Shown: in pieces, positions 16,864 to 25,981 of the stretch
Layout of the letters: each line of letters starts with the position of its first letter
Numbering within the stretch: the first letter of the stretch is position 1
NCBI RefSeq assembly: GCF_018332655.1
Contig: NZ_BOQL01000015.1
Span: 20,830-84,829, forward strand
Origin: Actinoplanes auranticolor
GTDB lineage: Bacteria; Actinomycetota; Actinomycetes; Mycobacteriales; Micromonosporaceae
DNA: 64,000 nt
Reading direction: 5' to 3'
Translations under genes and position numbers: made by a program
Notes under the pieces: model-generated
The model's database searches: none
Seen by the model: the letters and a program-made list of their open reading frames with translations, nothing else
What the model was told of the DNA's origin: nothing

Positions 16864-19033
16864 GGGGGCGCGATGTCGAGGGTCACCGTCGACAGCGGGC
16901 AGGACATGCAGGCCAGTACGAAGCCGTCCGCCTGCTGCCCCGGCGTCAGGCAGTTCGGCCCGTTCTGCGTGACCTCGCCGCCGCGAAGCCGGACCATGCA
17001 CTCGCCGCAGTTGCCGACCGTGCAGGAGAACGGCATCGGCAACCCCGCGGCGAGGCCGGCGTCGAGCAGCGTCTGCCCCGGCTCGACCACCACCGTGGCG
17101 ACCCGCTGACCGTTCTCCTCGACGGTCATCTCCTGCGGCACAGTCGTCGCGACCCCGGTGTCCGTTCCGCTGGCGTAGCGCTCGTGGTGCACTTGCGCGT
17201 CCGGAACCCGAGCCCCGCCAGTACGCCCTGCACTACAGCCATCAGCGGTTCGGGGCCGCACACGAAGTAGTGAGCGTCGCCGGCCGGGGACAGACCGGTG
17301 ATCCACCGGTGCACGCCCTCCGCGTCGAGCCGGCCGTCCCGGCGGGTCAGCACGTGGGTGACGGCGAGCCGGTCGGGATGGTCCTTGACCAGCCGGTCCA
17401 GCTCGCCGGCGAAGATGATGTCGTCCCGGTCGCGGCTGCTGTAGAGCAGCGCGATCCGCTCGCCGGCCGACCCGGCGGCGAGCCGCGTACGGATCATGCT
17501 CATCATCGGTGTCACGCCGCTGCCGGCCGCCACGAGCACGGTCTGAGCCGGATCGGGCGATCCGGCGTGGAAGGACCCCGACGGGCCGAGCACCGCGAGC
17601 CGGTCCCCGGCGCGGAGGCCGCCGTGCACGTGGGTGGAGAAGCGCCCCTGGTCGACACGCTTGACGGTGACTTCCAGCCGGGGCGAGCCGGGGACCGAGG
17701 ACGCCGAGTACGCCCGTCGCACCGGGCGGCCGTCGATGTCGGCGACGAGGGTGAAGAACTGGCCGGGCCGGAAGTCGAACGGACGACGGCTGTCACCGGC
17801 GTCCTCCAGGACCAGGGTCACGGCGCTCGGCGTCTCCGGGCGTACCTCGGCGATCCGTACCTCCCGCAGGAGACCGCCGTCGTCGGCCGGCCGCCGGCCC
17901 GGCCGGCCCGCGCCGGGTACGAGGTGCTCGTAGCCCTCCTTGCGCAGGCCGAGCAGGTAGGCCCGGTTCATCACCAGCCGCAGCAACCGGGTCATCCCCG
18001 GGATCGCCGCGATGACCTTCAGCAGCGACGAGGACAGGCCGCCACCGGCGGACGCCGCGTTGGCGGCGAGGTGCTCCCCCGCCAGCGCCATCAGGTCCGG
18101 CACCGTGCCGCGGTCGACGTGCGCGCCGGGACTCCACACCCGGGACCGGGTCAGGGCGTGGTTGCCGGCGATCTCGGCGTGCTCGACGTCGATGAGCAGC
18201 GCCGCCTGCGGGGGCACTCCCCGCAGGGCCATCGTCTCCAGCAGGGCGGGATCGTCGGTGATCGCGCCACGGCCGCGGACGTGCAGCACGCCGCTGCGCC
18301 CGGGGACGAGCGCGGCGAACGACAGCCGGTCGTCCTGCAGCAGGTTGTGCAGCGTGTCGGCGCGCTTGTTGCCCCGGCGGTCCGGGAGGACGAGCGTGCG
18401 GCCGTCCAGGATCCGCGCCACGGCCTGCTGGTCTCCGCGCGGGCTCGTGTCGCTGCCACCGGACGAGTCCCACGTGGACAGGGCCAGAAACGGCGCGGCG
18501 GCGAGGAATTCGGTGACGCCGGGCCGGGAGAGCGGCCCGTCGCCGGTGATCCCGGCGGGCGGCTGCGGCTGGGCGGGCGGCTGCCAGAGGCCGGACCGGA
18601 GTACGGCCTGAGCGCAGTGCACGTACGCCTCGGTGACGCCGACGGTGATCTCCGGGCCCTGGCGCGCGGCCACCGTACCGTTGACGCGCAGGATCTCGCC
18701 CACGCCCGGCAGCAGGAAGAAGAACGAGACCGGGCCGTGCGGGTCGCCGGCCTCGGGCAGGGGGAACGAGATCCGCGTGGGCGACAGGACGCGGGTGAAT
18801 CCCGGTGTGCCACCGATGAACGTCGTCCGGCTGGCGCCGTCGGCGTCGCGGTAGCCGAAGGCCGCTATCGGACAGCGGGCCAGGACAGTGCGGCAGCCCT
18901 CGTCGAGGGCGCTGATCTGCTTGAGCATGATCATGGACGCCGGGCGCCCGATGGCCGTCCCGATCTCGTCCACTGTGGTCAACCGGCGCGGGGTGCTCAG
19001 CTGGCCTGCGTGCTGCACGGGGATTCCTCTCAT
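16857..19033 (-). pseudogene. PNPOx-like / ferredoxin reductase / 2Fe-2S fusion, frameshifted near the C-terminus
   Basis: From ATG 19033 the frame encodes a pyridoxamine-oxidase-like flavin-binding region (about 1-330), then a FAD/NAD ferredoxin-reductase module (RRAYSASS, about residue 430; GSGVTPMMSM; YFVCGPEPLM near 605). Just after GPEPLM...GLGF, near 17200, homology moves to another frame giving VHHERYASG and a plant-type 2Fe-2S domain with CTVGNCGECMV and ACMSCP. A one-base insertion would join all parts into about 725 residues, so this is either a sequencing indel or a recent loss. Such fusions transfer electrons from NAD(P)H through FAD to 2Fe-2S. It overlaps the SIP gene (ATGA) and is probably co-regulated by the TetR gene at 19945. 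Confidence 0.75.
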
Positions 19034-19830
19034 CCGGGAGCGGACCGGCCCAGACGCCAGTAGCCGATGAACGAGATGTCCCGCCTGGGCACCCCGCGGT
19101 CGTCGACCAGGTGCCGCCGCACCGACGTGGCCAGCCGCGATTCGCCCGCGACCCAGGCATAGAAGGGACCGGACGGCAGGGACGCGTGGCGGACGGCGTC
19201 CAGTGCCAGGGTGCCGGGCCGCAGATCGTCGTCGTCGCGGCTGAGCCAGTGGATGCGGACGCCGGTGGGCGCCGGGACGGCCCGGATGTCGGCCGCCGTC
19301 GCCACTTCCAGGTAGACGTGGGTGGCCAGCCCGGGTGGTGTGCCTTCCAGGATCGACAGGATGGCCGGCAGCGCGGTCTCGTCACCGACCAGCAGCTGTC
19401 CCCGCACGTGCTCCGGCAGCCGGTACGTGGTGCCGATGTCGAAGATGCCGGCCGGGTCACCCGGCTCCGCCCGGCGCACCCAGGACGACATGGGCGAGTC
19501 GCCGTGCAGGGCGAACTCGATGTCGAGCTCGTCGTCCGCGGGCCGTACCCGCCGGATCGTCAGGTTGCGCACCCACGGGCGGACCGACTTCGGGGCCAGC
19601 AGCAGCTGGGCGATCCAGGCCTCGTTCGACACGGTCGGCATCCGCAACGCGGTCTGACCCTCGCGGGGGAAGAACAGGCGCACCGCCTGGTCGGCCCCGG
19701 CGACGACGAGGTCCTGTACGGCCGGGCCGCCGAGGGTGACACTGGCGAAGCCGGGCGAGAGCACCTCGCGGCGGCGGACCTCCAGCGTGATCATCGAACG
19801 GGACTCGGGCCGATACACCTTCGGGATCAC
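19030..19830 (-). CDS. Siderophore-interacting protein (FAD-dependent reductase)
   Basis: 266 residues from ATG 19830. The N-terminal FAD-binding barrel and C-terminal SIP domain are recognised by LLVGDETALPAILSILE, VYLEVATAADI, and AWVAGESRLATSVRRHLVDDRGVPRRDISFIGYWRLG. SIP proteins reduce ferric siderophores using NAD(P)H or ferredoxin. Translationally coupled to the frameshifted reductase/ferredoxin gene, which may supply electrons. However, no siderophore synthesis or uptake gene is nearby, and control by a TetR gene with its own palindrome suggests response to a small molecule rather than iron alone. Confidence 0.9.
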   Translation of the reverse strand: MIPKVYRPESRSMITLEVRRREVLSPGFASVTLGGPAVQDLVVAGADQAVRLFFPREGQTALRMPTVSNEAWIAQLLLAPKSVRPWVRNLTIRRVRPADDELDIEFALHGDSPMSSWVRRAEPGDPAGIFDIGTTYRLPEHVRGQLLVGDETALPAILSILEGTPPGLATHVYLEVATAADIRAVPAPTGVRIHWLSRDDDDLRPGTLALDAVRHASLPSGPFYAWVAGESRLATSVRRHLVDDRGVPRRDISFIGYWRLGRSAPG

Positions 19831-19881
19831 CGGCCGTCACCACCATCCGGTACGGCACACTTGTTTTCGCAGCTCACGCCA

Positions 19882-19897
19882 CTATTGTGAACAATAG
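19882..19897. promoter_or_regulatory. Perfect 16-bp palindrome, TetR operator candidate
   Basis: CTATTGTGAACAATAG (19882-19897) is a perfect dyad between the divergent SIP and TetR genes, 51 bp from the SIP start and 47 bp from the TetR start. Size and position fit a TetR operator. Confidence 0.65.
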
Positions 19898-19944
19898 CTC
19901 AGCTCTTTGGCTACTCGCATTCCGCGCCCCGAGGAGGACCCCCG

Positions 19945-20565
19945 ATGCCGTCGGCCGACCGTCGCCTTCAGCCACGTCGCACGCCTCGGCAGGTACGCGC
20001 CGAGCTCACCCGCGAGCGGATCCTCACCGCCGCTGCTCACGTTTTCGCCGAGCACGGGTACGCCGCGGGCACCACCAACCGCATCGCCGAACGGGCCCGC
20101 ATCTCCATCGGCTCGCTGTACCAGTACTTCCCGAACAAGGACGCCATCCTGGCCCAGCTGCTGGTGCGGCACCTCGACCGCGGCACCTGGACGCCGGCGG
20201 ACCAGCTCGACCTGTCCCCCGGCAGCCTGCCCGCGACGGTACGGGCCCTGGTCCGCGACGCGATCGACAACCACAGCGACGATCCGCAACTGCTCCGGAT
20301 CATGATCGAGGAGGCGCCGATGTCACGGGACCTGCTCGACGCGATCGACCGGCACGGCCGGACCCGTACCGCTCACCTGCGCGACCTGCTGGCCCGGCAC
20401 CCGGACGTCCAGGTACGCGATGTCGCCACCGCGGCCGAGCTGATCCTGTTCACCGTGGAGATGAACACGCACAAGCTCATGGCCGACCCGCGGGCCATCC
20501 CGGTCGAGACGTTCGAGAAGGAACTGGTGGACATGGTCACCCGCTACCTGCGCGGTGATCGCTAG
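19945..20565 (+). CDS. TetR/AcrR-family regulator
   Basis: 206 residues from ATG 19945 with GAGGAGGA upstream. The helix-turn-helix (about 24-68) contains ILTAAAHVFAEHGYAAGTTNRIAERA and SIGSLYQYFPNKDAIL. The C-terminal domain is of the TetR_C_33-like all-helical class. A perfect palindrome in the divergent promoter region is its likely site, and the SIP / reductase genes its target. Confidence 0.92.
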   Translation: MPSADRRLQPRRTPRQVRAELTRERILTAAAHVFAEHGYAAGTTNRIAERARISIGSLYQYFPNKDAILAQLLVRHLDRGTWTPADQLDLSPGSLPATVRALVRDAIDNHSDDPQLLRIMIEEAPMSRDLLDAIDRHGRTRTAHLRDLLARHPDVQVRDVATAAELILFTVEMNTHKLMADPRAIPVETFEKELVDMVTRYLRGDR

Positions 20566-20583
20566 CCCGCGGCGCGGCCGGGA

Positions 20584-21120
20584 TCACTTCCCGGTCAGTG
20601 CCCGCACCACGTCCGGCGGCAACGGCCGGTCACTGTAGAGCAGCCGGATCGCGCCGGCGTCGGGATTACCCGCGTCCGGCCCCCGCCAGACGAAGCTCAG
20701 CCCGGTCCGTTCGACCGCACGCAGCGACTTCTCGTTGCCCTCGAGCAGGTAGGCGGTGACCGGCAGCTCGGCGCGGCGCGTGCGGGCGGCACTGATCGCC
20801 GCGGCGCTGATCTCCTGGGCGTACCCCCGGCCCCAGCACGGCGGGCTCAGCCGGAAGCCGAGGTTCCAGGCGACGCCGTAGCGGACGAAGCAGCCACCGA
20901 TCCCGACGAACGTGTCGCCGTCCCAGGCGGTCCACATGCCCAGGCCGTCGCGGCCCCAGGCGGCCCGCCAGTTCGCGATCATCCGCTCGGTCTGCGCCGG
21001 ATCCTCGTGCCGGCTCAGCGGATCCGGTCCCCACACCAGCGGATCCGCGTACAGGCCGAAGAGCCGCTCCAGGTCTTCCGGCCCGGGCACCCGCAGCGTC
21101 AGCCGGTCGGTCGTGCTCAT
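20584..21120 (-). CDS. GNAT-family acetyltransferase
   Basis: 178 residues from ATG 21120, overlapping the upstream CGNR gene stop (ATGA). It has the RimJ/RimL-type layout: LTLRVPGPEDLERLFGLYADP at the N-terminus, the cofactor-loop region LSPPCWGRGYAQEI and NEKSLRAVERTGL. Proteins of this group transfer acetyl from acetyl-CoA to amines on proteins or small molecules. Substrate unknown; co-transcription with a CGNR regulator suggests that regulator controls it. Confidence 0.9.
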   Translation of the reverse strand: MSTTDRLTLRVPGPEDLERLFGLYADPLVWGPDPLSRHEDPAQTERMIANWRAAWGRDGLGMWTAWDGDTFVGIGGCFVRYGVAWNLGFRLSPPCWGRGYAQEISAAAISAARTRRAELPVTAYLLEGNEKSLRAVERTGLSFVWRGPDAGNPDAGAIRLLYSDRPLPPDVVRALTGK

Positions 21121-21743
21121 GCGGGGCTCGTGCGGCCGGCGGCGCGACGCCGGTCGGTCTGCCGGCGCGCCTTGATCCGGCTGCCGCAGTCGTCCATGCT
21201 GCACCACCGCCGGCTGCGGTTCTTGGTGGCATCGATGAAGAGCCAGGAGCAGCCCTCGTCGGTGGGGCACTGCTTGATCCGGTCGAGGGGCCCGTGGGTG
21301 AGCAGCTCCATCGCCGAGACGGCGACCGGCCACCACGGCCGGTCGAGCGAGTCCGCGTCGCCGAAGTCCCACGCGAAACCCCCGGCACGCGCCACCAGCC
21401 GGCCGTGCCGGGCCGCGTCTGCGAAGGCCCGCCGCAGCACCTCGAGGTCCGCCGCGGCCGGCGTCGCGCCGTCGACGATCGCCGCGAACAGCCGGAACAG
21501 CCCCTCGCGCAGGTCGATGGCCCTCCCGAAGGCCGTCCGGGCCTCCGCCGGCCGAGCCGCGGCCGCCCGCAGCAGCGCATCCGCCGCCGCTTCGTCGAGC
21601 AGGCCACCGGACCGCGCCCAGACGACCAGGTCCGCACAGCCGGTCAACCACTCGCGGGACACCGGCCCGGTCCGCGGTTCCACAGTGTTGATGAAGTCCA
21701 GGCTCAGCGTGCCGCCGTTACGGACGAGATCAGCCACGCTCAT
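21117..21743 (-). CDS. CGNR zinc-finger transcription regulator (ABATE domain)
   Basis: 208 residues from ATG 21743. The N-terminal ABATE-type ligand domain has GGTLSLDFINTVEPR. The C-terminal CGNR zinc finger reads CPTDEGCSWLFIDATKNRSRRWCSM followed by CGSRIKARR in outline, with four cysteines for zinc. These proteins are presumed stress-responsive transcription regulators. Coupled to the GNAT gene and divergent from a small gene, with two dyads between (21777-21815). Confidence 0.88.
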   Translation of the reverse strand: MSVADLVRNGGTLSLDFINTVEPRTGPVSREWLTGCADLVVWARSGGLLDEAAADALLRAAAARPAEARTAFGRAIDLREGLFRLFAAIVDGATPAAADLEVLRRAFADAARHGRLVARAGGFAWDFGDADSLDRPWWPVAVSAMELLTHGPLDRIKQCPTDEGCSWLFIDATKNRSRRWCSMDDCGSRIKARRQTDRRRAAGRTSPA

Positions 21744-21776
21744 GACATCAAACCTACCGCCAAAGCCTTCTTTACC

Positions 21777-21815
21777 GGAAGCACGTTCGGTATGCTTCCA
21801 CTAAAGCAAGTTTAG
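21777..21815. promoter_or_regulatory. Two dyads in the CGNR/small-gene promoter region
   Basis: GGAAGCA (21777-21783) and TGCTTCC (21793-21799) form a 7-9-7 inverted repeat, and CTAAA (21801-21805) with TTTAG (21811-21815) a 5-5-5 repeat. Both are in an AT-rich stretch between divergent starts, so they probably overlap promoters and may bind the CGNR protein. Confidence 0.5.
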
Positions 21816-21836
21816 CTGGTAGCAGGAGGAGGAGCG

Positions 21837-22034
21837 ATGCTCATCTACTACGCGGTCGGGCGGCTCGGCGTGCAGCAGGCGCGGGAGGCTGCGCACTCGG
21901 CCCTGCCGGACGCGCCGGTGATCCCGGACCAGCCACCCCGGGTAGGGGCGTTCCGCGTCCGGACCGCCGGTGCGCTGCACCGGCTGGCCGACCGGATCGG
22001 CCCGGCCTGCCACGCACCCCTGCAACAAGCCTGA
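21837..22034 (+). CDS. Small hypothetical protein
   Basis: 65 residues from ATG 21837, supported by a very strong AGGAGGAG ribosome-binding site seven bases before the start. The protein starts MLIYYAVGRLG, has a proline-rich middle and no TM or recognisable domain. Its promoter is shared with the CGNR regulator gene, so it may be that regulator's target. Function unknown. Confidence 0.6.
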   Translation: MLIYYAVGRLGVQQAREAAHSALPDAPVIPDQPPRVGAFRVRTAGALHRLADRIGPACHAPLQQA

Positions 22035-22112
22035 GAGATCCGGGGTACGGAGATCGCGCCCGCACCGTGGACGGCTCCGGGTGGCGACGGGCCGGAGACG
22101 TCCACCACCCGC

Positions 22113-22541
22113 TCACGCCAGGTAGTCCCGCAACCTGGCGTGGGCGTCGTCCCAGACCTCTTGTTGCAGGCGACCGTCGGTGACGAGCGGGGACAGCTTG
22201 CGCCGCCGGCCACGGTGGTAGTGCGCGGCGTCGAAGCCTGGCCGCAGCGCCGGGCGCAGCAGGTGCTCAGCGGCGGCCCCGGGTGAGCTGAGCACAGGCC
22301 GGGCAAGAATCTTGAGGACCGCACCGGTCCGGCCCAGGTACCGGCCGAAGTCGGAAGCGACGAGTCCGGGATGGACATCCGTGATGACCAGTTCCGGCGT
22401 GCGCCGGCGCAGACCCGCATGCAGCAGCAGGCCGGCGAGCTTGGCCCGGGCGTACCGGCGGTGCGGGCTCAACCCGGCGGGGGTGTCGAGCTGCCGGGTG
22501 ACCTGCCCGGGCGTGAGGGTCACCCCGCGGTATGGCTGCAC
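22113..22541 (-). pseudogene. C-terminal remnant of an SDR oxidoreductase
   Basis: The stretch YARAKLAGLLLHAGLRR...LVITDVHPGLVASDFGRYLG is the active-site YxxxK region and following strand of an extended-loop SDR (retinol-dehydrogenase-like), running to an ordinary C-terminus at 22113. The cofactor-binding half with TGxxxGxG is absent; upstream of 22541 the sequence changes to TetR-like coding on the other strand. The product could not bind NAD(P), so this is a truncated gene. Confidence 0.65.
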
Positions 22542-22837
22542 GGTCAGCTACGGCGCCTGGCCGACGAGCTCACCACCCCGGCCGCCATCCGGATGACGAC
22601 CTCGCTCGTGCAACGCGACGCCGCCGACGACGGCGCACTGCATCAGCGCCGGGACCGCCTCTTCGGCGTCCTGGAGGACCGGCTCGCCGCTGTGCTGTGC
22701 CGGGCCGGCCGGCCGGCCGCCCGGCCGACGAGGTCGCCGCGTCATTGATCGGTCCGCTGCTCTACCTCGGCCTGGCCCGGGGCCGCCGGGTGAGCGACGA
22801 GTTCATCCGTACGCTCGTCGCGGCCCACCTGCCCTGA
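22542..22837 (+). pseudogene. C-terminal remnant of a TetR-type regulator, frameshifted
   Basis: Plus-strand coding begins about 22530 without a start and reads ADELTTPAAIRMTTSL...RDRLFGVLEDRLAAVL, then near 22700 the homologous frame shifts and gives ADEVAASLIGPLLYLGLARG, ending AAHLP at TGA 22837. This matches the C-terminal ligand domain (TetR_C_11-like) of TetR regulators. The helix-turn-helix is missing. It abuts the SDR remnant on the opposite strand, as if a divergent SDR-TetR pair had lost its shared centre. Confidence 0.6.
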
Positions 22838-22840
22838 GGC

Positions 22841-23581
22841 TCAGTCCTGCCGGGCCGGGCGGATGACGATCTCGCCGATCTCCACGTCGTCGGGCTGCTC
22901 GATGGCGAAGGCGATGGTCCGGGCCACGGCCTCCGGCGCGATGGCGAGCTCGGCCATGCTCCGGCGGATCTGCTCCCGTACGCCGGCGTCGTCGATGGAA
23001 TCGGCCAGCTCCGTGCGGACGTACCCCGGCGACACCGCCGTGGTACGGATGACGCCGTCGGTCGATTCCTGGCGCAGTCCCTCGAGGATCGTCCGCACGG
23101 CGTTCTTGAGGCCACCGTAGACGGCCATGGTCGGGGTGATCTTCAGCCCGGCCGTCGACACCGTCGTGACGAAGTGCCCCGCGCCCTGGCGCCGGAACGC
23201 GGGCATCGCCGCGGCGATGCCGTGCAGCACGCCGCGCAGGTTGACGTCGATCATCGCCGACCAGGCGTCGACGTCCCCCTCGGCCATCAGGCCGATCTTG
23301 CTGATGCCGGCGTTGCCGACCAGGACGTCGATGCGGCCGAACTCCGCGACCGTGCGCGCCACCAGCTCGTCCAGGTCGGCGCGGCGCGTGACGTCGGTGC
23401 GGCAGGTGATCACCCCCGCGCCCCGGTCACGCAGCTCACCGGCGATGGCGTCCAGCCGCTCGGTGCGCCGGGCGCCCAGGGCCACGACGGCACCCCGTTC
23501 CGCCAGCAGGCGGGCGGTCGCCTCGCCGATGCCGCTGCTCGCCCCGGTGATGGCCACGACCTTGCCGGTGATGCCTGACAT
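22841..23581 (-). CDS. SDR-family oxidoreductase
   Basis: 246 residues from ATG 23581, with GGAGATCCC upstream. Classical SDR: TGASSGIG at 13-20, the NAG motif (GNAGIS), catalytic serine in VSTAG and YGGLK as YxxxK. Length and motifs fit NADP-dependent 3-oxoacyl-reductase-like enzymes, substrate unknown. The divergent TetR gene and two identical palindromes between them indicate tight repression and induction, probably by a substrate-like molecule. Confidence 0.93.
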   Translation of the reverse strand: MSGITGKVVAITGASSGIGEATARLLAERGAVVALGARRTERLDAIAGELRDRGAGVITCRTDVTRRADLDELVARTVAEFGRIDVLVGNAGISKIGLMAEGDVDAWSAMIDVNLRGVLHGIAAAMPAFRRQGAGHFVTTVSTAGLKITPTMAVYGGLKNAVRTILEGLRQESTDGVIRTTAVSPGYVRTELADSIDDAGVREQIRRSMAELAIAPEAVARTIAFAIEQPDDVEIGEIVIRPARQD

Positions 23582-23599
23582 GGGATCTCCTCACTCAAC

Positions 23600-23643
23600 C
23601 GGACACGTGTCCGCTTCAGTCCACCGTAGCGGACACGTGTCCG
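23600..23643. promoter_or_regulatory. Pair of identical 14-bp TetR palindromes
   Basis: CGGACACGTGTCCG occurs at 23600-23613 and again at 23630-23643, centres 30 bp apart (about three helical turns), and the outer flanks AACC and GGTT extend the symmetry of the whole region. It lies between the divergent SDR and TetR starts and is almost certainly the TetR operator. Confidence 0.8.
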
Positions 23644-23671
23644 GTTGACCAGGGTGTGGTACGACGTACCG

Positions 23672-24232
23672 GTGACACCTGCACGTCGCCGGGCCGACGC
23701 CACCGAGAACCGCGCCCGCATCATCGAAGCCGCCCGGGCCGAGCTCACCGGCGACGCCGAGATCCGGCTGAACGCGGTCGCCCAGCGGGCGGGTGTCGGT
23801 CAGGGCACCCTCTACCGGCACTTCCCGACCCGGGCCGACCTGCTCGCGGAGGTCTACCGCGCCGACGTCGACGACCTGGTCGCCTCCGCGGCCACCCTGC
23901 TGCAGCGGCACGACCCGCTCACCGCCCTGCGGGCCTGGTTCGACCGGGTCGCGGAGTACGCCCAGGTCAAACGCGGAGTGTTCGCGGCGCTGGAGGTCGC
24001 GACCGGGGAGGACCTCTCGGCGCACAGCCTGGGCCCGATCGGCGGCGCGGTCACGCTGCTGCTCGAGGCCGGCCGGGCGGCCGGCGAGATCCGGCCCGAT
24101 GTCGACGCCCGCGACGTGATCATCCTGATCGGCTACCTGTCCCGCCTCGACCCGGCGGAATTCGACGCCCGGGCCCGGCACCTGCTCGGCGTGGTGCTCG
24201 ACGGCCTGCGCACCCGCGGCTCAGCGGCGTAG
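23672..24232 (+). CDS. TetR/AcrR-family regulator
   Basis: 186 residues from GTG 23672; in-frame GTG 23654 and TTG 23645 exist, but the latter lies inside the operator. The helix-turn-helix contains IIEAARAELTG...LNAVAQRAGVGQGTLYRHFPTRADLL, and the C-terminal domain matches the SbtR-like group (TetR_C). Two palindromes just upstream suggest autorepression plus control of the SDR gene. Confidence 0.9.
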   Translation: MTPARRRADATENRARIIEAARAELTGDAEIRLNAVAQRAGVGQGTLYRHFPTRADLLAEVYRADVDDLVASAATLLQRHDPLTALRAWFDRVAEYAQVKRGVFAALEVATGEDLSAHSLGPIGGAVTLLLEAGRAAGEIRPDVDARDVIILIGYLSRLDPAEFDARARHLLGVVLDGLRTRGSAA

Positions 24233-24259
24233 CAGCCGTCCGGCCTGCGCGGAGCAGGG

Positions 24260-25861
24260 TCAGTAGCGGAAGCGGGACACCAGGGTCTGGAGCTGACCGG
24301 CCGTGGTGGCGAGCTCCCCGGCGGCGTGCCGGGTGGCCGAGACGGTGTCCGTGGTACGCCGGGTCGCGTCGGACATCCCGGTGATCGTGACGGCGATGTC
24401 GCTGGCCCCGTTCGCCGCGTCCGACAGGGTGCGGTTCATCTCCTGCGTGGTCGCGGTCTGCTCCTCGACGGCGGAGGCGATGGTGAGCTGGATGCCGTTG
24501 ATCCGTTCGATGATCGCGGAGATCTCGCCGATCGCGGTGACCGCGCCGTCGGTGTCGGTCTGGATCGTCCGGACCCGCCGGGAGATGTCCTCGGTGGCCT
24601 TGGCGGTCTCCTGGGCCAGGTCCTTGACCTCCCCGGCGACCACGGCGAAGCCCTTGCCCAGCTCGCCGGCCCGGGCGGCCTCGATGGTGGCGTTCAGCGC
24701 GAGCAGGTTGGTCTGCTCGGCGATCGAGGTGATCACCTTGATCACGGTGGCGATCTCGGCCGAGGACTCCCCCAGCCGGGCCACGATCGCGTTCGTCGCG
24801 GTGGCGACCTCGACGGCCTGGGCCGCCACCTCGGACGCCTCCGTGGTCGAGACGCTGATGTCGCGGATCGAGGAACCCATCTCCTGCGAGCCCGAGGACA
24901 CCACCTGCAGGTTGTTCGAGACCACATCGGCGGCCGAGGCGACCGAGCCCGCCTGGGCGGCTGCGTCCGCGGCGGCCGCGTCGACCGTGCCGGACACGGT
25001 GGTCAGCTGCTGGGCCGCCTCGTTCAGGGTGCCGGCGTTACCGGCCAGCTGCACGACGTCCGCCCGCAACCGGCTGATCGCCCGGTCCAGCGAAGCGGCC
25101 ATCCGGCCGACCTCGTCGTTGCCGACGACCCCCGACTCGCGGGTGAGATCGCCGTCGGCCAGCCCGTCGGCCAGCCGGGACACGCCCGTCATGGCGCGGC
25201 GCAGCCGGTTGGCCACCCGGATCGCCAGCAGAATGCTCAGCAGGAGGCCGACGGCGAGCACGACCGCGATCGCCGTCACCGCCTCGCGGGCCTCGGCCGC
25301 CGAGTACTCGATGTTGGCCGCCGCCATGGCCTTCGCCCGGTCCTCCAGCGCCACCTGGTCGTCACCCAGCGCCTTGTAGAGGGCGTCGTACTGCTTGACG
25401 ACCTCGGCCAGTTGCTCCGGAGTCAACGGCGCGGGCGGCGTCGACGACGAGGCAGCGCCGCCACCGTTGAACGCCAGATAGGCCTCCCAGTCCTGCTTGG
25501 CCTTGGCGACGGCCTGCGCGCCCCCGTTCTCCTGGGACAGGTTGGTGCTCAGCACGTTCAGCGCGTCGGTGACGGCCTGCTTGTTGGCGGTCAGCGCCTG
25601 GTTGATGCGGTCCTTGAGGCTCGGATAGAGCTGCAGCGCGGACGTGTTGCCGCTGAACGCCTCGATGTTCTTGCCGAAGGACCCGGCGGCGGCCTGGACC
25701 GCCAGGGTCTGGCGCTGCGCGTCGGCGGCGTCGCTGTTCGAATCGCGCACCGTGTTGATCGCCACGGCCCCGACGATGAGGCCGCTGAGGGCCGCCGTCA
25801 GGACCACGGCCCCGATCTTGGTACGCAGTGAACCGTTGTCGAACGCTCCACCGAGCTTCAT
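24260..25861 (-). CDS. Methyl-accepting chemotaxis protein
   Basis: 533 residues from ATG 25861. TM1 about 15-37, an extracytoplasmic four-helix-type sensor region (about 40-195) with a low-complexity S/T/P patch, TM2 about 197-222, HAMP ([30 protein letters not shown]), then the signalling domain with the hairpin tip [35 protein letters not shown] in outline. The sensor part lacks an obvious Cache or PAS domain. MCPs feed CheA/CheW; none is in this window. Presence indicates a motile stage, as in zoosporic Actinoplanes relatives. Confidence 0.95.
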   Translation of the reverse strand: MKLGGAFDNGSLRTKIGAVVLTAALSGLIVGAVAINTVRDSNSDAADAQRQTLAVQAAAGSFGKNIEAFSGNTSALQLYPSLKDRINQALTANKQAVTDALNVLSTNLSQENGGAQAVAKAKQDWEAYLAFNGGGAASSSTPPAPLTPEQLAEVVKQYDALYKALGDDQVALEDRAKAMAAANIEYSAAEAREAVTAIAVVLAVGLLLSILLAIRVANRLRRAMTGVSRLADGLADGDLTRESGVVGNDEVGRMAASLDRAISRLRADVVQLAGNAGTLNEAAQQLTTVSGTVDAAAADAAAQAGSVASAADVVSNNLQVVSSGSQEMGSSIRDISVSTTEASEVAAQAVEVATATNAIVARLGESSAEIATVIKVITSIAEQTNLLALNATIEAARAGELGKGFAVVAGEVKDLAQETAKATEDISRRVRTIQTDTDGAVTAIGEISAIIERINGIQLTIASAVEEQTATTQEMNRTLSDAANGASDIAVTITGMSDATRRTTDTVSATRHAAGELATTAGQLQTLVSRFRY

Positions 25862-25981
25862 GACCGTGCCTCTCCCGAACGCTTGGGGGTCACCCACAAC
25901 GTACGAGCCGGAACCGGGCGGCGAAGCGTTTCCCGGATCTGCGAACAAGCCCGCGAAACGGTGGTATGAGCGGTCAGCTGC

